A DNA stretch of 64,000 nucleotides from JAYFRE01 sp034926235 (lineage in GTDB: Bacteria > Pseudomonadota > Alphaproteobacteria > Rhodospirillales > Magnetospirillaceae): contig JAYFRE010000011.1 in assembly GCA_034926235.1 (NCBI GenBank), positions 1 to 64,000 of the forward strand, given 5' to 3'. The notes beneath the pieces are model-generated. The model had not been told where the DNA came from, did not search any database, and saw only the letters and a list, made by a program, of their open reading frames with translations. Below, piece by piece: positions 8,353 through 17,172 of the stretch; position 1 is the first letter of the stretch; each line of letters begins with the position of its first letter. Position numbers and translations under genes: made by a program.

Positions 8353-9759
8353 ATGAAGAGGGTAGATTTCGGCGGCAATCTGGTCATCGTCGGTTTCGGC
8401 AGCATCGGGCAGGGCGTCCTGCCCCTGATTCTTCGCCATTTCGGCCTGGATGGGAGCCGGATCACGATCTTGTCCGCCAGTGCGGGCGGGCGGGAGGAGG
8501 CGCTGCGTTTCGGCGCGTCCTTTCGTCAGGAAACCCTTGATCGGGGTAATTACCGCGCCATTCTGGAGCCTCTGTTGAAAGCGGGGGACTTTCTGCTCAA
8601 TCTGTCGGTCACGGTGGCGTCGCGCGCCCTGGTGGCGTTGTGCCGCGAAAAGGGTGTGCTTTATCTCGACACCTGCATCGAGCCCTGGGCCGAAGGCTAT
8701 ACCGATCCCGATCTGCCGCCGGCATTGCGGTCCAATTACGCCTTGCGCGAGGATATCCTGACCTTGCGTGACGGGCGGGACGCCCCGACGGCGTTGGTTG
8801 CCCATGGCGCCAATCCGGGTCTGGTGTCCCATTTCATCAAGCAGGCCCTGCTGGATATCGCCCGCGATGTCGGCCATCCCACATCGCCGCCCGTCAACCG
8901 CGAGGGTTGGGCCGGGTTGATGCAAAGTCTGGGGGTCCGTGTCGTCCATGTCGCCGAACGCGACACGCAGTTCTCGGCCTCGCGCGTCAAGGCGGCGGAC
9001 GAATTCGTCAACACCTGGTCGATCGAGGGATTCGTCGGCGAAGGCTGCCAGCCCGCCGAGTTGGGCTGGGGCAGCCATGAAAAGACATTGCCGCCGGAAG
9101 GTCGCCGTCATGATGAAGGCAATAACGCTGCGATCTATCTGATGCGTCCCGGGGCCGGCACACGGGTACGAAGCTGGACGCCGCTGGAAGGGAGCTTCCA
9201 CGGTTTTCTCATTACCCATAATGAAAGCATCTCGACCGCCGATTACTACACCGTCCGGGATGAGGGGCAGGTGCTGTTCCGCCCGACCGTGCATTACGCC
9301 TATCATCCGTGCGACGACGCGATCCTGTCCTTGCACGAACTGGCGGGCAAGAACTGGGCGATCCAGTCCTCCCAGCGCCTGATGATGAATGAGATCGAGG
9401 GCGGCATCGACGAATTGGGCGTTCTGCTGATGGGCCATGCCAAAGGCGTCTATTGGTATGGTTCGCGGTTGTCGGTCGGCGAGGCGCGGTCTTTGTGCCC
9501 CTGCAACAACGCTACCTCGCTCCAGGTCGCCATTTCGGTTCTGGCCGGCATGATGTGGGTGGCCGAGCATCCGCGCGCCGGGCTGGTCGAGCCCGAGGAT
9601 GTCGATTTCGCCTATATCCTGGACATCGCCCGGCCCTATCTGGGGCCCGTGGTCGGCGTCTATGCGGATTGGACGCCGCTTCAGGGGCGCGCCCAATTGT
9701 TTCCTGAGGATCTGGATGAAACCGATCCCTGGCAGTTTCGGAATTTCCGGGTGGTCTAG
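8353..9759 (+). CDS. hss: Homospermidine synthase
   Basis: NAD-dependent enzyme that makes sym-homospermidine from putrescine (and spermidine), a polyamine characteristic of many alphaproteobacteria. The N-terminal Rossmann motif IVGFGSIGQGVLP binds NAD. The body matches the saccharopine-dehydrogenase-like homospermidine synthase family, including LYLDTCIEPWAEGY, HGANPGLVSHF and HNESIST segments. The ATG at 8353 gives 468 aa, close to the roughly 475 aa of characterised enzymes. An upstream ATG at 8269 would add 28 unusual residues; the GGGGGG stretch before 8353 may act as its ribosome binding site. It is a single-gene unit. Confidence 0.93.
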   Translation: MKRVDFGGNLVIVGFGSIGQGVLPLILRHFGLDGSRITILSASAGGREEALRFGASFRQETLDRGNYRAILEPLLKAGDFLLNLSVTVASRALVALCREKGVLYLDTCIEPWAEGYTDPDLPPALRSNYALREDILTLRDGRDAPTALVAHGANPGLVSHFIKQALLDIARDVGHPTSPPVNREGWAGLMQSLGVRVVHVAERDTQFSASRVKAADEFVNTWSIEGFVGEGCQPAELGWGSHEKTLPPEGRRHDEGNNAAIYLMRPGAGTRVRSWTPLEGSFHGFLITHNESISTADYYTVRDEGQVLFRPTVHYAYHPCDDAILSLHELAGKNWAIQSSQRLMMNEIEGGIDELGVLLMGHAKGVYWYGSRLSVGEARSLCPCNNATSLQVAISVLAGMMWVAEHPRAGLVEPEDVDFAYILDIARPYLGPVVGVYADWTPLQGRAQLFPEDLDETDPWQFRNFRVV

Positions 9760-9976
9760 AGCGTATCGATTCACTTACGCGCTCACGGCGCTGGGGGCTC
9801 CGTCCCCGACCCCGGCAAAGGGGCCTTGCCCCGTTGCAATCCCTTTCACGGAAGGGTTTCCGGCCTGTTCCACGTGGCCTTAAGGAACGGGCTTCTCACG
9901 GGCGTTGCCCTTGAGTGGGGGTTGGGGCAAAGCCCCAATACGCCACAGGCGATTCTTCCCCTGAATCGGACAGACT
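9760..9976. repeat. Intergenic GC-rich palindromic element
   Basis: A 217-bp gap between convergent hss and the aldolase gene. It is rich in short inverted repeats, including TTGGGGC/GCCCCAA with loop AAA at 9922-9938 and GGGGC/GCCCC nearby in the tract starting near 9815. It resembles the G/C-run spacer elements often found between convergent genes in Rhodospirillales. No coding potential is evident. A bidirectional terminator role is possible. Confidence 0.4.
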
Positions 9977-10630
9977 CTAGAATTCCTGCGCCGCCCGACC
10001 GTAATGGGCGAATTTTTCCAGCACCCGGTCCATCTCGTCATCGGCCAACAGAACCGGCGCGCCCAGCTGCAGGGCGCGCCAATAGCCTTCGGCCAGTTCT
10101 TCGACCTCGACCGCCAGGGCGAAGGCCTCGTCCAGCGTGGCTCCCAAAGCGAGCATGCCATGATTGGCAAGGAGGCAGGCGCGGCGGTTTTCCAGCGCCG
10201 CTAATGCCTGATCCGACAGCGCCTGGGTGCCGTAGGTGGCGTAACCGGCGCAACGTATGTCACGTCCGCCGGCCTTGGCGACCATGTAGTGATAGGCCGG
10301 AATTGCCCGGCGCAGCACGGCCAGCGCGACCGAAAAAGGCGCATGGCAATGGACGATTCCGCCGATCTCGGGCCGGTGGGCATAGATGTCGCGATGCATC
10401 CGCCATTCCGAGGACGGGTTCCGCGCCCCGGACGGAACCCCGTTCATATCCATGAACACGATGTCCCGGGCGCGCATCATGTCCGGTTCCATGCCCGACG
10501 GCGTCACCAGAAAACCGCCCGGCGCGCGCAGGCTGACATTGCCGGCGCTGCCCCGGTTCAGACCTTCCCGGACCAGCCGGATCGCGGTTTCGATCACCGC
10601 GCGGCGCGGATGGGTGGGGCGGGATTTCAT
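9977..10630 (-). CDS. ald2: Class II aldolase, probable 5-methylthioribulose/5-deoxyribulose-1-phosphate aldolase
   Basis: Class II aldolase/adducin family protein, 217 aa. The zinc site is visible as HCHAPFS plus the His in ANHGML, with the catalytic Glu in SSEWRMH. The gene is the last of a three-gene set, and its ATG overlaps the mtnA stop by 4 bp. In Rhodospirillum rubrum an aldolase in this exact position (mtnP-mtnA-ald2) cleaves 5-methylthioribulose-1-phosphate (or 5-deoxyribulose-1-phosphate) to DHAP and an aldehyde in the DHAP shunt. The alternative, MtnB dehydratase of the classic methionine salvage pathway, belongs to the same superfamily, but no mtnC/mtnD genes accompany it. The family is certain; the precise substrate is inferred from context. 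Confidence 0.8.
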   Translation of the reverse strand: MKSRPTHPRRAVIETAIRLVREGLNRGSAGNVSLRAPGGFLVTPSGMEPDMMRARDIVFMDMNGVPSGARNPSSEWRMHRDIYAHRPEIGGIVHCHAPFSVALAVLRRAIPAYHYMVAKAGGRDIRCAGYATYGTQALSDQALAALENRRACLLANHGMLALGATLDEAFALAVEVEELAEGYWRALQLGAPVLLADDEMDRVLEKFAHYGRAAQEF

Positions 10631-11730
10631 GATGGGTTCCTTTCCGGATGGAGCGGCGCCAGACCTTCGGTTGAAGCCGGATGGATTCCCTGTTCGGTGA
10701 TCAAGGCGGTGATCAGGCGGGCCGGGGTGACGTCGAATCCGGGATTGGCGCAGGGGCTGCCCTCGGGCGTCAGCCGCACGGCGATGATCTGCCCGTCAGG
10801 CCCTGCGCCGGCGATATGCGACACTTCGGACGGGGAACGTTCCTCGATCGGGATGGCGCGGCCATCCTCGATATCCCAATCGATGGTGGAGGAGGGCAGC
10901 GCCGCGTAAAAGGGGATGCCACTGTCCCAGGCCGCCAGCGCCTTCAGATAGGTGCCGATCTTGTTGCAGACATCGCCCCTGGCGGTGACGCGGTCGGCCC
11001 CGACCAGGCACAGATCGACCTGCCCCCGTTGCATCAGATGACCGCCGGCATTGTCGGCGATCACGGTATGGGCGATCCCCTGCCAGGAGAGTTCGCGCGC
11101 GGTGAGCGAGGCTCCCTGGTTGCGCGGGCGCGTCTCGTCAACCCAGACATGCAAAGGGATGCCGTCCTCGAACGCCTTATAGACCGGGGCCAGGGCGGTG
11201 CCCCAATCGACCGTGGCCAGCCAGCCGGCATTGCAATGGGTCAGGATGTTCAGGCATGCCGCCCCTTCGGCCCGGCGGGTTTCCCACAAGGCGGCCAGAA
11301 GGGTCAGTCCGTGATTGCCCAGCGTTTCGTTGGCGGCGGCGTCCGCGTCGGCCAGCGCTTGCGCGCGCGCCCAGGCTGCTTCGGCGCGGGCGGCGGGCGG
11401 CAGCGGCGTCAACCCTGCGCGCATTTCGGCCAGCGCCCAGCGCAGATTAACCGCTGTCGGGCGGGTCGCGCTTAGCCGTTGGATGGCGCGCTCCATGCCG
11501 TCGTCGGATGAATCCGCCGCTAGGGCCAAGGCCAGCCCATAGGCCGCGGTGACGCCGATCAGGGGCGCTCCCCGGACGGTCATGGCCTGGATGGCGTCGG
11601 CGGCATCCTCCAGGCCGGCGAGGCGTTTTACGACAAAAGCATGCGGCAGGGCGGTCTGATCGATGACATGAACGGCCCGATCTGCCGGATCGGCCCAGAT
11701 GGTGCGGAAAGGGCGTCCATCGATCTTCAT
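10627..11730 (-). CDS. mtnA: S-methyl-5-thioribose-1-phosphate isomerase
   Basis: Isomerises the aldose 5-methylthioribose-1-phosphate to the ketose 5-methylthioribulose-1-phosphate; also acts on the 5-deoxyribose analogue. It is an eIF2B-like fold enzyme of 367 aa, standard length. The catalytic Cys is in LTHCNAGWLAT and the catalytic Asp in GADRVTARGD, with GAPLIGVTAAYGLAL near residue 55. It overlaps both neighbours by 4 bp (mtnP upstream, aldolase downstream), indicating tight translational coupling. Substrate is delivered by MtnP. Confidence 0.96.
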   Translation of the reverse strand: MKIDGRPFRTIWADPADRAVHVIDQTALPHAFVVKRLAGLEDAADAIQAMTVRGAPLIGVTAAYGLALALAADSSDDGMERAIQRLSATRPTAVNLRWALAEMRAGLTPLPPAARAEAAWARAQALADADAAANETLGNHGLTLLAALWETRRAEGAACLNILTHCNAGWLATVDWGTALAPVYKAFEDGIPLHVWVDETRPRNQGASLTARELSWQGIAHTVIADNAGGHLMQRGQVDLCLVGADRVTARGDVCNKIGTYLKALAAWDSGIPFYAALPSSTIDWDIEDGRAIPIEERSPSEVSHIAGAGPDGQIIAVRLTPEGSPCANPGFDVTPARLITALITEQGIHPASTEGLAPLHPERNPS

Positions 11731-12608
11731 GAGGGCTGGCCCAGCACCCGTCCGGCCACGGCGTCGAGCTTATGGACCAGATCCGGATCGCGGGCCTCGG
11801 GCGCGGTGATGATGGCCGTTTCCAGCGCGCGCTGGCAGCCGCAGGGGCAGGGATCGGCATGGTGGGCGATCTGTCCGGCGACGGCCCGCACCAGGGCGCG
11901 GGCTTTGTCGGCATTGGCCGTCAGCACGGCCACGACCTGGTCGATGGTGACGTGATCATGATCGGGATGCCAGCAATCGTAATCGGTGACCATGGCGACG
12001 CTGGCGTAGCAAAGCTCGGCCTCGCGCGCCAATTTGGCCTCGGGCATGTTGGTCATGCCGATTACGTCCGCGCCCCATTGGCGGTACAGGGCGCTTTCCG
12101 CGCCGGTCGAAAATTGCGGCCCTTCCATGACCAGATAAGTGCCGCCCCGATGGTGGGCGATGTCCAGAGCCGCCGCTGCTTGCCCAAGGTCGCCGCTCAG
12201 GCGGGCGCAGACCGGCCGGCCCATGCCGACATGGGCGACCAATCCCTTGCCGAAAAAGCTTTTTTCGCGGGCAAAGGTGCGGTCGATGAACTGATCGACG
12301 ATGACGAAACAACCCGGAGGTAGATCTTCCCGGAGCGATCCCACCGCCGAGACGGACAGGATCTCGGTCGCGCCGGCGCGTTTCAGGGCGTCGATATTGG
12401 CGCGGAAATTGATCGCCGATGGCGGGATCGCATGCCCCCGCCCGTGACGGGGCAGAAACAGGATCGGCCGTCCGTCCAGCCTGCCGGACAGGATCGAATC
12501 CGATGGTTCGCCGAAGGGGCTGACGATTGGATGCCATGCCGCGTCCTCAAGCCCGTCGATGCGGTAGACGCCGCTGCCGCCGATGACGCCCAGAATCGGT
12601 GTGCCCAT
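11727..12608 (-). CDS. mtnP: S-methyl-5'-thioadenosine phosphorylase
   Basis: Phosphorolysis of methylthioadenosine to adenine and 5-methylthioribose-1-phosphate; it removes the by-product of polyamine synthesis or radical SAM chemistry. It is a nucleoside phosphorylase fold, 293 aa. Motifs seen are the N-terminal IGGSGVYRIDGL, the phosphate-binding RHGRGHAIPPS, and MTNMPEAKLAREAELCYAS followed by VTDYDCWH, which is diagnostic of MtnP. It is first gene of the mtnP-mtnA-aldolase operon. A TTTTTCCCC-rich tract sits just upstream of its ATG and no riboswitch was recognised there. Confidence 0.96.
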   Translation of the reverse strand: MGTPILGVIGGSGVYRIDGLEDAAWHPIVSPFGEPSDSILSGRLDGRPILFLPRHGRGHAIPPSAINFRANIDALKRAGATEILSVSAVGSLREDLPPGCFVIVDQFIDRTFAREKSFFGKGLVAHVGMGRPVCARLSGDLGQAAAALDIAHHRGGTYLVMEGPQFSTGAESALYRQWGADVIGMTNMPEAKLAREAELCYASVAMVTDYDCWHPDHDHVTIDQVVAVLTANADKARALVRAVAGQIAHHADPCPCGCQRALETAIITAPEARDPDLVHKLDAVAGRVLGQPS

Positions 12609-12733
12609 CTATTTTTCCCCCTGGATGGCGATGGCCGGCTTCCCGGAGTGGTCTTGCACGGCGTCCTTCTTTATAGAAGCGATGAGGTCCGTCGCAAAGT
12701 GCGGGGATCAAAACCAGGACCCGGGAGCCCGGT

Positions 12734-13189
12734 ATGCGCATCGCCCTGTATCAGCCCGACATTCCCCACAATACCGGCGCGCTTTTGCGGCTGGGGGCGT
12801 GTCTGGGCGTCGGGATCGACATCATCGAACCGTGCGGTTTTTTCATGGATGACCGAAGGCTGCGCCGCGTCGGCATGGATTACGTCGCCTTGGCTGATAT
12901 GGTGCGCCATGCCTCCTGGAATGCCTATCGGATGGAGCGCGGTCCGGGACGTCTGGTCCTGCTGACGACCAAGGGCGCTGTCGCCCATACCGATTTCGCC
13001 TTTCGCGCGGACGATACCCTGCTGCTGGGACGAGAAAGTCAGGGCGTGCCCGAGGACGTCCACGCCCAGGCGGACGCTCGTATCCGCATTCCGATGCGCC
13101 CCCATGCGCGGTCCTTCAATCTGGCCATGGCCGCCGCCCTGGTCGTCGGCGAGGCGCTGCGTCAGACGGATGGATACCCGGATTCTTGA
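12734..13189 (+). CDS. trmL: tRNA (cytidine(34)-2'-O)-methyltransferase
   Basis: SPOUT-class methyltransferase that 2'-O-methylates the wobble base of tRNA-Leu. At 151 aa it has the minimal TrmL/YibK length. The knot motifs are visible: PDIPHNTGALLRL at the N-terminus, LLLGRESQGVPED, and the C-terminal IPMRPHARSFNLAMAAALV. It is transcribed divergently from mtnP across a 125-bp gap. No unusual feature. Confidence 0.95.
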   Translation: MRIALYQPDIPHNTGALLRLGACLGVGIDIIEPCGFFMDDRRLRRVGMDYVALADMVRHASWNAYRMERGPGRLVLLTTKGAVAHTDFAFRADDTLLLGRESQGVPEDVHAQADARIRIPMRPHARSFNLAMAAALVVGEALRQTDGYPDS

Positions 13190-13279
13190 GCGTCGCCGCG
13201 CTCACGGCTTCATGGCCTGACGCGGTCGGGAATGCTAGGCTTACCGGGATAGGGCTGTTTCATCCGAGGGAGGCCGATC

Positions 13280-14335
13280 ATGATCCGCCCCGGTTACGCC
13301 GTTTCCGCATTGATCGCCGCCCTGCTGATCGGGACGGCCGGAGGCGTGTATTGGTGGCCCGAACGGTCGGAGGCTCCCGGTCCCGGACCGGAGGATGCCG
13401 ATGAACGCGCGGCCATGATCGAATCCCGCGGCCTCGCCTGGCGCGATGGGCCGGGTCTGCACATCAGGATGGATACAGGCGCGGTCCTGGTTCTGACCGA
13501 CCGGATGCAATGCGGAGCCCTGCCCTGCCCTTCGCCACTGGTGGTGCAATACCGCTATCGGGGCTGGGACAAGGCAGCGGCGGGATATCGTCTGGCCATC
13601 GGCCTGGGCGGCGATCACTGGGATGCGATCCTGCCTTTTGCCGGCGATCCGGTGCTGATCGAGGTGGAAAGGGCCGGAACCGCATCCTCCGGGACTCTGC
13701 CGCAACCCGAATCTCCGGCGCCCGTTTCCGACGATGCGCGGCTGAAAGAATGGCTGTCCGGCATCGCCGCAGGCCGGGACCGGCGTGAACAGGCGGCCCT
13801 GGCCACCGCAGATGGACTGGCCCGACGTGACGGTGCGGTCCTGACGCTTCGTTTGTCCAAAGACGAGTCGCTGCGGCTGACCGACGATCTCGCTTGCGGA
13901 CAACTGGCCTGCCCGCCCGGAATTTTCCGCTCGTTCGCCTATGCCGGGCTCGATCCCGGCAAGCGGTTCCATGCCGTCATCGAGCGGTCGGACGAGATGA
14001 ACTGGGCCTTTTTGATCGCCCGTGCGGATGGGGCGCTGACGCCGCTGCTCGGGCCGCCGGTTTTTTCGCCCGATGGCCGGCATGTCGCCAGCGCCATCGA
14101 CAGCCTCGAAGGGGTGGAATCGCGCCGGCTGGAAATCGTCGATTTGTCCGGAGATGCGCCCCGCGTGGCCTTCACCCTGTCCGCCAAAGGGGTGGATGAC
14201 AGCATCTATGCGATCGAGGGCTGGGATGGCGGCAATCGCTTGCGTTTGCTGAAAGCGCCCTGGGGCGAGCCGGAAAAGCGGCGCACCGTCCTGCTTACCG
14301 CCGGACCCGGCGGTTTCCGGGTCCAGGAGCCATAG
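13280..14335 (+). CDS. Membrane-anchored hypothetical protein with internal duplication
   Basis: Not recognised. An N-terminal hydrophobic segment (about residues 8-26, ending VYWW) suggests a signal anchor, putting the body in the periplasm. The protein holds two copies of a roughly 100-residue unit: one around residues 52-130 with LVLTDRMQCGALPCPSPLV, the other around 180-255 with LRLTDDLACGQLACPPG. Each copy carries the pattern LTD-x3-CG-x-L-x-CP, so each probably forms one disulfide. A proline-rich linker (about 135-150) joins them. The C-terminal part, FSPDGRHVAS, resembles a beta-propeller blade. It stands between trmL and der, on the opposite strand to der, with only 21 bp between stop codons. 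Function unknown. Confidence 0.7.
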   Translation: MIRPGYAVSALIAALLIGTAGGVYWWPERSEAPGPGPEDADERAAMIESRGLAWRDGPGLHIRMDTGAVLVLTDRMQCGALPCPSPLVVQYRYRGWDKAAAGYRLAIGLGGDHWDAILPFAGDPVLIEVERAGTASSGTLPQPESPAPVSDDARLKEWLSGIAAGRDRREQAALATADGLARRDGAVLTLRLSKDESLRLTDDLACGQLACPPGIFRSFAYAGLDPGKRFHAVIERSDEMNWAFLIARADGALTPLLGPPVFSPDGRHVASAIDSLEGVESRRLEIVDLSGDAPRVAFTLSAKGVDDSIYAIEGWDGGNRLRLLKAPWGEPEKRRTVLLTAGPGGFRVQEP

Positions 14336-14356
14336 AATTTCGATTCCGGCTGCGCG

Positions 14357-15778
14357 TCACTTCCCGGAATAGGGATTTTCCCGTTTGCGCAAGCCTAGCC
14401 GGATCGGCACGCCGGGAAGGTCGAAGGTGTCGCGCAATCCGTTGACCAGGTAGCGGACATAGGATTCCGGCAGCTCGTCGGCGCGCTGGGTGAACAGGGC
14501 GAATGTCGGGGGCCGCGATTTGACCTGGGTCATGTAGCGCAGGCGGATGCGCCGTCCGCCCAGAACCGCCGGCGGCGGGTGCCGTTCGGTCATCTCTTCC
14601 AGCCAGCGATTGAGCTTGGCGGTGGAAATGCGGCGGTTCCAGATAGCGTGAATGCCGATCACGGCGTCCATCAACGCGCCGATGCCGTGTCCGGTCAGCG
14701 CCGAGATCGTCACCGTCGGCAGGCCGCGCACCTGCGGCAGCGATGTTTCCAACCGGTCGCGCAGCCGCGCCATCGCCTGGGCGGGGTTGGATACGGCGTC
14801 CCATTTGTTGATGGCGATGACCAGGGCGCGGCCCTCTTCAACCACGAGTCGGGCGATGACCAGATCCTGTTTGTCCAGGATGGCTTCGGCATCCATCACC
14901 AGCACGACCACTTGGGCCATGCGGATGGTTTCGATGGTGCCGGCATTGGCCAGTTTTTCCAGCGAGGCGGACACATTGGCGCGGCGTCGCAACCCGGCGG
15001 TGTCGGCCAGCCGGATCTTCCGTCCGGCATGGACCCATTCCGTGGTGATGGGATCGCGAGTCAATCCCGCCTCGGGCCCGGTCAGCATGCGGTCCTCGCC
15101 GAGAAGACGGTTGACCAGGGTCGATTTGCCGACATTGGGCCGCCCGACGATGGCCAGGGACAGTGGCCTGTCATCGGTTTCGTCGGGGACGGTGTCTTCT
15201 TCTTCTTCCGCGTCTATGGCTTCGGATTCTGGTGTTTCGGCAGGTTCGTCAGCTTCAGAATCGAAATCGTCGAGAGCGCCATGGGCGCGGGCGTAGGGCA
15301 GCAACGCTTCGTATAGCTCGTCGAGCCCTTCGCCATGTTCAGCCGACAGGGCCACCGGCTCGCCCAGCCCGAGGGAAAAAGATTCATACATGCCGGGTGC
15401 ACCGGCTTTTCCCTCGCATTTATTGGCGACCAGGATAACCGGCGTCGGGCTTTTGCGCAGAAGAGCGGCGAAATGCGCGTCCAAAGGGGTGACGCCGGCG
15501 CGGGAATCGATCAGGAACAGCGCCAGATCGGCGTCGCGGATGGCGCGTTCGGTCTGCGCGCGCATACGCCCCTCCACGGTGTCGGGCTGGGCTTCCTCCA
15601 ACCCGGCGGTATCGAGCAGGGTAAAGGACATGTCGGCGATGCCGCCCGGAGCCTCGCGCCGGTCTCGTGTGACGCCGGGCTGATCATGGACGATAGCCAG
15701 CCTGCGTCCAGCCAGACGGTTGAACAGGGTGGATTTGCCGACATTGGGTCGGCCGACGATGGCAATCGTGAAAGCCAT
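14357..15778 (-). CDS. der: Ribosome biogenesis GTPase Der
   Basis: Essential GTPase with two tandem G domains that helps 50S subunit maturation. Both P-loops are present (GRPNVGKSTLFNRL near residue 8 and GRPNVGKSTLVNRL near 210), each with DTAG and NKxD (NKCE in the first, NKWD in the second). An acidic linker (about residues 170-205, rich in E and D) separates them, followed by the C-terminal KH-like domain ending in RKRENPYSGK. At 473 aa it is normal. It lies downstream of yfgM-like and bamB genes, the same order as in E. coli. Confidence 0.97.
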   Translation of the reverse strand: MAFTIAIVGRPNVGKSTLFNRLAGRRLAIVHDQPGVTRDRREAPGGIADMSFTLLDTAGLEEAQPDTVEGRMRAQTERAIRDADLALFLIDSRAGVTPLDAHFAALLRKSPTPVILVANKCEGKAGAPGMYESFSLGLGEPVALSAEHGEGLDELYEALLPYARAHGALDDFDSEADEPAETPESEAIDAEEEEDTVPDETDDRPLSLAIVGRPNVGKSTLVNRLLGEDRMLTGPEAGLTRDPITTEWVHAGRKIRLADTAGLRRRANVSASLEKLANAGTIETIRMAQVVVLVMDAEAILDKQDLVIARLVVEEGRALVIAINKWDAVSNPAQAMARLRDRLETSLPQVRGLPTVTISALTGHGIGALMDAVIGIHAIWNRRISTAKLNRWLEEMTERHPPPAVLGGRRIRLRYMTQVKSRPPTFALFTQRADELPESYVRYLVNGLRDTFDLPGVPIRLGLRKRENPYSGK

Positions 15779-15846
15779 GCGATAACGCTCCCGAATCTTG
15801 CCCGGAATGGAGGCCCGATTCGCACGGGCGCAAGGGATTGCCGTCC

Positions 15847-17172
15847 TTAGCGATAGGCGATCAGATCGCCGTTATCGGTCAGGAAGATCAATGTGTTGCT
15901 GGCGACGATCGGGGGGATGGACACGCCATCAGGCAGGTCCAGACGCCCTAAAAACGCGCCATTATAAGGCGAAACCGTCAGCGCCACGCCTTCGGAGGAG
16001 GCGACGATCAGCCGGTCCGACGCCAAGACGGGGCCGGTCCATACGATCCGTCCGGTCCGGTCTTCCTCATCCTCCCACTTCTGCAGGGGCGTCACCCAGA
16101 GGATTTTTCCCGTGGCTGCCTCGAAACCCACCAACTCGGGCGTGTTGGTCAGCAGATAGAGATAATCGCCGGCGATCCAGGGTGTGTGGATCGAGCCCAC
16201 ATCGCGCTGCCAGACGCGCCGGCCCGACCGCAGATCGATGGCGGCGACCAGGTCGCTGTTGCCGGCGGCGAAGACGCGGCCGTCGAACACCACAGGCAGG
16301 CCGCGGATGTCGGTCATGGTGCCGACCTGATCGGTCCGTTTGATGCCGGCCAGGACGTCGCTCCAGACCGTTGTGCCGTTTTCGATGCGCAAGGCGAAGA
16401 CCTCGCCCGAGGTATAGGCGGAAATCACCGTATTGCCATCGACGGCGGGACTGGTGCCGCCGACCATCGCCGCCATTTCGGACAGGCCGCTATGGGTCCA
16501 TAAATCGCGGCCATCCTCGGTCGACAAGGCCAAGGTCTGATTGTCGACGGTGATGAGCAGGATGCGCCCGCCGCGCACGGTCGGCGCACCGCGCACCGGC
16601 GCAGGCAGGGGCCGCCGCCACATCTCCTTGCCCGTCTTGGCGTCGAGCGCGACGATCTGGCCGAAGCCCGATGTGACGAACAAAGTGCCCGAATCATAGG
16701 CGAGCCCGCCGCCATAGGTGCCGTCACCGGAATCCTTGGGCGCCAAATCCTGCCGCCACAGCCTGTCGCCTTTGTCCAAGGTGATGGCCGAGACGCGGGA
16801 ACGGGCGTCCATGGCGAAGACGACGCCATCGGCGACGATCGGCTGGGTCAGAAACACGCGACGCCGGCTGCCCCCTTCGCCGACGCTGGTGCTCCAAACC
16901 CGGCGCGGCGAATCGCCGAGCGCCAGATGGTGCATGGCGTGCGGCGGGTAGCCGCCCGCCTGGGGCCAGTCGGCAACGGCCTCGGGAGCGGGTAGGGTGA
17001 TGTCGGGCTCGGCCGTGCTGGACGGTTCCAGGGAGCGCGAATGGGTCAGAACGCTGATGCGCTTGCCCGGCAAGGGCGGCGGTGCATTGTCGCCGAGCCA
17101 GCTTGAGCAGCCGATCACGGGGCTGCATAAAAGAAGAGCGGTCGCCAGTCGGCGCAAGACGGATCGGTTCAT
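15847..17172 (-). CDS. bamB: Outer membrane assembly lipoprotein BamB (PQQ-like beta-propeller)
   Basis: Beta-propeller lipoprotein of the BAM complex that inserts outer-membrane proteins. The N-terminus has a lipoprotein signal peptide with lipobox VIGC (Cys about residue 22). The body holds repeated PQQ-like blades, e.g. VFAMDARSRVSAITLDKGDRLW, here noted only by its AMDARSRVSAI part, and VALDAKTGKEMWRRPLP. At 441 aa it is slightly longer than the E. coli protein, as usual in alphaproteobacteria. Its start overlaps the stop of the upstream TPR gene by 4 bp. The yfgM-bamB-der order supports the assignment. Confidence 0.93.
   Translation of the reverse strand: MNRSVLRRLATALLLCSPVIGCSSWLGDNAPPPLPGKRISVLTHSRSLEPSSTAEPDITLPAPEAVADWPQAGGYPPHAMHHLALGDSPRRVWSTSVGEGGSRRRVFLTQPIVADGVVFAMDARSRVSAITLDKGDRLWRQDLAPKDSGDGTYGGGLAYDSGTLFVTSGFGQIVALDAKTGKEMWRRPLPAPVRGAPTVRGGRILLITVDNQTLALSTEDGRDLWTHSGLSEMAAMVGGTSPAVDGNTVISAYTSGEVFALRIENGTTVWSDVLAGIKRTDQVGTMTDIRGLPVVFDGRVFAAGNSDLVAAIDLRSGRRVWQRDVGSIHTPWIAGDYLYLLTNTPELVGFEAATGKILWVTPLQKWEDEEDRTGRIVWTGPVLASDRLIVASSEGVALTVSPYNGAFLGRLDLPDGVSIPPIVASNTLIFLTDNGDLIAYR

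Noticed and set aside
8317..9774. 485-codon minus-strand frame opposite homospermidine synthase
   Set aside because: Antisense shadow with no recognisable domain; the plus strand codes for a full enzyme.
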